From: Thamnaconus septentrionalis
Taxonomy: Eukaryota > Chordata > Actinopteri > Tetraodontiformes > Monacanthidae
Assembly (NCBI GenBank): GCA_009823395.1
Contig: CM020519.1
Location: forward strand, 14,698,501-14,762,500
DNA: 64,000 nucleotides
Direction: 5' to 3'
A model generated the notes under the pieces. That model had not been told where the DNA came from and did not search any database. It saw only the letters and a list, made by a program, of their open reading frames with translations. The position numbers were made by a program, and so were the translations under genes. Positions 58,518-64,000 of this stretch are shown here, in pieces. The number at the start of each line of letters is the position of its first letter. Within the stretch, counting starts at the first letter, position 1.

Positions 58518-60899
58518 CTACGCCGAGGACTTCCCTTCTGTTTGGTCTGTGCTGTTCACAGTGTCGGGCTGCGGGGCCGCCGCCTTCTTTTTCTCCTTCT
58601 GCGAGAGCTCCTTCGCCGACGGCGGTCGCAGGATGCACATGGCCGCGTGGCCGTCGCGTATGACCTTGGGTTTGGAAATGAAGCCCACCGTCACTCCCAG
58701 TTGTTGCACCATCTCCTCCAGAGCAGATTCCTGCGGGGGGAGGGGAGAACAAACACAATAACTGTTTTTGGTTTAAATCAAAATTACTCATGCTATGAGT
58801 CCTTACAATGGATGTGAGGTATGTGACCATCATGTTTTATACTTATCATCCTTTGTAGGTTTGTGAATTATATATTAAGTACCCCAGGTAAAAATAGTGG
58901 TGAATAAATCAAACAAAATCCCTAAAACTAAAATGATAAATTGCTACAATGTAAAGCTAATACAACAAATCCTGAAATGCTCTGCTGGTATTTTGGCGTG
59001 TCAATCAGGACAGGACATTCATGGAAGGATATTATTGTGACTTCATTGGTCTATTGTTGTTATTTTATTGTATGTATTATTAGCCGGTGGAAAAAGTTAC
59101 TGTTGAAACTTAAATCAGAAGGCTGCAAATAAAACATTTTTATTTATTTTGAGTTTTTTTTAATTTTGAAATTTGATTTTGCATGTGTGCAATATTAAGT
59201 TATTTAGTCGATAGTATTAAGCTTTGCTTGTTCCATATTCAGACTGAAGCAAAGCTCATTTGGGTCCATATAAAAAGTTTCACTGTTATATCTGGAGGAA
59301 GATTTTTTTCCAATAAATATCAATGTCGCGACTTTGTCCAAGTTTTAAATTTTGGCCCCACTGTGTGTTTGACTTTGACAGCCCTGCTGTGTAGGATTGA
59401 CCTAAAACAAAACAAAACAAAACAAAAAAAAAAAAAACCCACAAGTGAGCGCTCCTCCTCACCAGGTTGACGGCGGGTTGCCCGCGTGCCGCTCGCAAGG
59501 TGATCCTCACGTGGTGCTTTTTCTCCACCCAGCTTTCCACTTGCTTCAGTTTGGTGCTCAGGTCGTGCGCTCCGATGCCGCGCGAGAAGCTGAGCTCCTT
59601 CACCTGCACTGGGGCTGCGGGGGGAAGGCGGCCTCTCAGTTTCTTTTAAAAGCCTCATTGAAAAAGCTCGACTACATTTTAAGACTGAAGGTGTGACACT
59701 TACTGGGGTTCAGTTTGATGGAAATCACGACAAAAATATTGTGTTTCTGGTGTATTTTTTCAATTTGCTGGTAAATAAGTGTTTATCTTATCTCTCATTG
59801 TACAGTAGCCCAGAACACGGATCTGTTTGGGATTTCATTGGGACACAATAGCTCATACATACTGTAGTACGGGATAAAAAATACAGACGTTATTTGTCTG
59901 CAATACACTTTCATGCCACTAGATGGTACTACAACCTATACACTTGACCTTAGAATTTCCAGCCACTGAGATGGAACTCATTTGGCCATTATTGACTCCT
60001 TGGAGAAAAAAGGAATATTAAGGAAACTTAGCCTTAGAAAGGGGAAAAACTATGCAAAAAATCTACATCCTTCACTGACTATAAACAGCTACACAGACTT
60101 TGAACAAAATGTTTTTTGTCATAAAATTGCACAAAATTCAGTGGTTTGACATCAGATGAAATTGAATATGTAAGAAAATAAATTCTACTAATTTCCTACT
60201 AATTCTAAGCATCTTGATTGTTTTTGCTGTTGATTTCAGACTATGACACAACTTTTAAGTATACTGTATATTATTTAGCAGACATTGACAGGTTTAACAA
60301 GTAAAATGAAAGGATATTTTTGCTGTATTTTCTTCTATGAGGCCGCTGTTTCTTTCTCATCATGCCATGACTTTCAAGAGACTTCCTAAACCCACAAATA
60401 TACAAAAGCACCAAATACCTGCCATGACACTACTGTACATACCAGATTTGGCTTTCTGCTTCTCCCGCTGTTTCAGCTGCTCCTCGTGCACCTGCTTGCC
60501 GCTCATCAGCCTGTAGACGGGGGGATCCTGGCGCTCGCTGAGCAGCACCAACTTGAGGCCCTTCTCGTCCATGAGCTTGATCACGTCTGCACGGTGCATG
60601 GTGCCCAGGCTCTCGCCGGCCTCGCTGATCACGTGAATTTGACGCTGCGGGATCTTTCGCCCGACGGAGCCGACGGTGGCACCGCCTCGGGGGTCGTGCT
60701 TCTTCTTCTTCGGCTCGGAGGTTTGTTCGGAATCCTCCACCGCAGTGCAGTAAGGGGACGATCCCCAGGAGCAAGCATCGGCGTTAGATCTTCCAGTCCG
60801 TGCGTTCAGTGTAAATACTGGGGTATGGCCGCCTGGGTTAAGAGCACACGCCGCTCTGATGCTTCTGGAGAGCATCCCTCTCACACAACCTGCCAACAT
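58518..60899 (-). CDS. mtif3: Mitochondrial translation initiation factor IF-3
   Basis: Mitochondrial matrix factor that binds the small mitoribosomal subunit, keeps subunits apart and checks start-codon pairing. Coding exons in transcription order: 60443-60899, 59463-59614, 58518-58730; phases 1 and 0, consistent. 273 aa (human 278). The N-terminus is Arg-rich without acidic residues (MLAGCVRGMLSRSIRAACAL), as for a mitochondrial targeting peptide. The IF3 N-domain follows (GRKIPQRQIHVISEAGE, LGTMHRADVIKLMDEKGLKL), then a Lys-rich linker, then the C-domain (VKELSFSRGIGAHDLSTKL, HHVRITLRAARG) and an extended charged tail ending EGKSSA, usual for the mitochondrial form. The acceptor CCCTAG lies three bases before the ATG, so the 5' UTR is mostly in an upstream exon. 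Confidence 0.95.
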
Positions 60900-61356
60900 G
60901 TCCTAGGGTGGAGAGAGAGAGACAGCAAAATTGAGCCGTGAGAAATGTAAAAACATTCAAAATGTCAAAAACAACACATAAAACAGCCAGTGCAGCTAGC
61001 GTGCAATGAGGTCAAAACAAAGGTTCCACATATTTCCTGCCTATTGTTGACACTGTTTGCACATTGTAAACAAAGACCTTGGCAAACGCTGATGCGATAT
61101 AGACAGAAGGAAAAAAAACAACAGCTTTTACTGTTTCAAAAGTTTTAAATCAAAAGAAAGAACAGAAACCGAATCAATAATAAACGGTAAGAATTGAGAT
61201 CTGAGCCTGCAGTTACATGAAGACTTGCCCTTGACATAGACGACTAGTTTTTTTTTGTTTCCTTTATTTAAAAATATCTATCTGCAAAGATAATGTTATA
61301 TTTAATACGTTTATCGTCAAAAAGTCAGAGTTTTCAGTTGCTATGGTTTTACTCAC

Positions 61357-61500
61357 TGGTTATCAATATCATTTGATCATGCTTCCTGTCAATGCAGTCC
61401 GTCCACAAGTAGATACAGCGAGTTGCGCACGCGCAGAAAAAGTCCTTAATGCAAAATAGGCGCCCGCTAGGTTGCCTGTTCAGAATCGCGCCATTAAAAA
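61357..61500 (-). promoter_or_regulatory. Possible mtif3 non-coding first exon and promoter
   Basis: On the minus strand a good donor (GTGAGT at 61356-61351) would splice to the acceptor before the coding start. The segment above it is locally CpG-richer (gttgcgcacgcgcag, gcgcccgc) than its surroundings. No transcript evidence. Confidence 0.4.
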
Positions 61501-62065
61501 CTTCCAATACAAAAAAATATTTTGTTGGTTTTGACCGCGATATCAATTATAAAGTAATTTTCTACAGTGGAGGAAAATCATGCGAAAAATCACTGTGTTA
61601 AAGATTCAGCTGTGTATGGTCTGTAATACTTTGATAATTCTATACTCAATACAAAAACTAAAAATAGCACAAATATAGTAACATCAGAATAAGCCAATTG
61701 ATGTTGACTGGGGGTGAAGCAAGGTTTGAGGTGAAGGAAAGCGAGAGCCAAGAGACGGAGACACATCAAAACGAGACATTTTACTACTTCAAAAGAAGGA
61801 GAGAGCAGGGAATAACGCACAATGATGTTTTTGTTTTTTGCATAGATCAATAGCAGAGGCATTTATCTGTTGAAAATTTCAGAGACACTGAATTTACAAT
61901 GCAAAGCTGCTGTGGTCAGTCATGGAACACCCAGTCCAACAACAGGCCCATTCACCAAATAGTTCAGCTCATTTTGTTCGTGCTCCTGCGCCACCAAAGC
62001 AAATCTAGATCATCCGAGGAAACTTGGATCTGCCGTGGTAGAGTGATTAATCCATACACTGGAAC

Positions 62066-63604
62066 ATGAGTTGGATAGCTATGGTTTTGATGATGGTCTC
62101 TCTGTGGATTTGTAAGTATATCTGACATTATGAGGAGAAATCGATATTAGAAACATATACTTTTCAAACATTTTGGATGTATTAAAATACTTTAGAGTTA
62201 ATACGAGAAATTAGCATCGGAATCGTAGTGAATCATCGTCTGAATCTAACCAAGAAAAAAAAGCAATTTTTTGATACAATTTCTAAGAATATCTGCTGAA
62301 TTTCAAAGTATTTCTTTGGCTGATGTTTTGCACCATAGCTCCAGGAAAAAGCCAAAAAGAAGATAGAATTCTGTCAAAACTTTATGACTGTATGGGCAAA
62401 GCAACTCAACATATTGTTGTTCCTGAAAAGTTTGATGGCATCATCACCGCCAGGACATTCAATCAAAGTAAGTCAATGACAACGTTTACGAACACATCTT
62501 ACAGCGAATCACAAGCCATGCTTGTTGAGCCATCGCAACCTGTGATACATACCAAACATGTGTAATGAGCTGATTCCTGTGCAATTGAATTTACAACGTG
62601 CAATAACTGTTTACATCCTCTCCTGTTATTTTATTGTACACTGCACCAGTGTACTATGCACTTCTCTTATTTGACTTTTTTTGTTCTATTTATATCTATT
62701 TGTCGTATGCTTATTTTTTTTTCCATCCTATTGCATTTTAACATTCTTAAAAACACCAAGCAGGAGCAGCACCTTGAATGTTGTATGCACTTTTTTTACA
62801 ATGACAATGAAGGCTTCTGCTTTTGATACATGTAGCTATCCTTACTTATGCATTCTATAAACCATTTCGCATAATCGTATACTTCATTTGTGGAAATGTA
62901 GATGTGCAAGTGTTTTCATGGTTGATGTAATTAAGCGGTGAAACGAAAACTGTCCATCCTTCACCACTCAGCGGAGGCCCGTTGCATCATATTTCTGAAC
63001 GAAGAACGTGAGTGAAATGTGAAATTACAACACGTTAGCTGAACATTCCTGCCGCGTCTTACTCTTAAGTGTGTTTCTATTTAGAATTACAAACGCCTTT
63101 CGAGAAACAGCGGCTTCATGCGTTGACAAAGGATGACGTTGACCTTCTCTACATTTCACGGTGGCACGTACAGAAGAAATTACGACTGTTTGTCAAGCAA
63201 GGGACAGGATGCCGCGGTGTGAGGGCAGAGGTACTTAATATAGTTCAGATTTTATAAATGTTCATTTTTATTTGAAAACTTGGGAATCACAGGGTGGTTC
63301 TTCTTCTTCTTCTTCTTCCTCTTCTTGTTCTTCTTCTTCTTCTTCTCTTCTACTTATTATAATAAAAAGAAAGAAAAGGAAAGAAGCAGAACGCTTCTGT
63401 TAAAAACATGTAATAATACCAGACCATAGTTGTGCATCTTCAGGTATAACTAGAGTGGAGCTTATCTCAGCTGCTGTTCCTTAAGTTGACCAAGTTCCGA
63501 CTTTTCCGTTCTTACAATATTTATAGAATGTCGTTCTGCCACTTTCAATACAACAACCAAGTGCGCACATCGTGCTTATGACGGAAACAACTGCACCAAG
63601 ATGG
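62066..63604 (+). CDS. Unrecognised secreted or membrane protein, 5' part of gene
   Basis: I do not recognise this protein. Five exons with GT-AG borders chain in a single frame, all in phase 1: 62066-62111, 62339-62467, 62972-63007, 63085-63216, 63527-63604. Exon 1 is a short signal peptide (MSWIAMVLMMVSLWI). The following 60-odd residues look helical and charged (KEDRILSKLYDCMG, VVPEKFDGIITARTFNQ), with single Cys in exons 2 and 3. Exon 4 reads PFEKQRLHALTKDDVDLLY ... VQKKLRLFVKQGTGC, and exon 5 supplies a Cys cluster (CRECRSATFNTTTKC ... NNCTKM), so a CxxC spans the exon 4/5 join. NTT and NCT are potential N-glycosylation sites. If the exon 4 donor is at 63231 instead, exon 5 shifts frame and the cluster is lost; uniform phase 1 favours 63217. 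The gene continues past the window. Uniform phase-1 introns and Cys pattern suggest an extracellular domain protein. Confidence 0.6.
62600..62820 (+). mobile_element. Possible LINE 3'-tail relic
   Basis: Inside intron 2 of the unrecognised gene. Phrases such as tgtatgcactttttttacaatgacaatgaaggc and ttattgtacactgcacc-like words resemble fish LINE 3' ends that finish in acaatgacaataaag. No coding part is present. Confidence 0.4.
63300..63353. repeat. (TTC)n microsatellite
   Basis: TTC units with a few CTC/GTT interruptions, in intron 4 of the unrecognised gene, making a polypurine-polypyrimidine mirror tract. Confidence 0.9.
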
Positions 63605-63633
63605 GTGAGTACCCGTATAAGGCTGGCCTTGTA

Positions 63634-64000
63634 TTCATTCATTCATTCATCTTCTATACCCGCTTATTCCAATTCAGGGTCACGGGGGTCTGCTGGAGCC
63701 TATTCCAGCTGTCTTAGGGCGAAGGCAGGGTGTCACCCTGGACAAGTCGCCAGTTCATCGCAGGGCCACATAGAGACAAACAACCATTCACACTCACATG
63801 CACACCTACGGACAATTTAGAATATTCAATTGACCTCACATGCATGTTTTTGGACTGTGGGAGGAAGCCGGAGAACCCGGAGAGAACCCACGCAGACACA
63901 GGGAGAACATGCAAACTCCACACAGAAAGGTCACAGGTCCGGGCCCCGGAATCGAACCCACGACCTTCTTGCTGTGAGGCAGCAGCGCTAACCACTGCGC
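63634..64000 (-). mobile_element. tRNA-derived SINE (V-SINE/DANA-like), copy 5, truncated by window end
   Basis: Tail (attc)n at 63634-63652, then the reverse of the core and the B-box region (ggaatcgaacccacgacc) close to the window end. It lies 30 bp after the last donor of the unrecognised gene, in its intron, antisense. Confidence 0.9.

Noticed and set aside
58314..58833. Frames of 142-167 codons on both strands
   Set aside because: Shadows of the last mtif3 exon and its 3' UTR; the conserved reading is the minus-strand frame ending at 58518.

Overview
This window is vertebrate nuclear DNA, most probably from a teleost fish. The genes are split by GT-AG introns and encode vertebrate protein families. 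The intergenic and intronic DNA is packed with microsatellites, fish-type tRNA-derived SINEs, hAT-like MITEs and worn non-LTR retrotransposon pieces. I see no bacterial or viral operon, CRISPR array, rRNA or functional tRNA gene. Identifications rest on family knowledge and reading the sequence; no database search was run.

Layout from left to right: (1) 1-2.4 kb, intergenic, with a reverse-transcriptase relic on the minus strand. (2) 2.48-10.4 kb, plus strand: clusterin (clu), the secreted chaperone, 8 coding exons plus a last exon that may add a few codons. (3) 11.4-37.4 kb, minus strand: reps1, the two-EH-domain RalBP1-associated endocytic adaptor, 19 coding exons with a long microsatellite-rich 3' UTR. 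(4) 40.9-43.1 kb, plus strand: abracl, an 81-residue costars-family protein, 2 coding exons. (5) 46.2-56.1 kb, plus strand: heca (headcase homolog), 5 exons. (6) 57.9-61.4 kb, minus strand: mtif3 (mitochondrial translation initiation factor 3), 3 coding exons. (7) 62.07 kb to beyond the window, plus strand: the start of an unrecognised multi-exon gene encoding a secreted or membrane protein with a signal peptide and a cysteine cluster.

The reps1-abracl-heca block, with the same relative orientations, matches human 6q24.1. CLU (human 8p) and MTIF3 (human 13q) lie elsewhere in human. The genes do not form a pathway; the order is shared synteny plus lineage rearrangement.

The points most worth checking are: the unrecognised secreted-protein gene at the right edge; two apparent -1 frameshifts, both in GC-rich exons (reps1 exon 4 and heca exon 2), in genes that are otherwise intact; several nested transposon insertions with readable target-site duplications; a SINE split into head and tail pieces, each between its own direct repeats; a near-perfect 18-bp-arm hairpin in a clu intron; and a clu start codon inside an ATG repeat.
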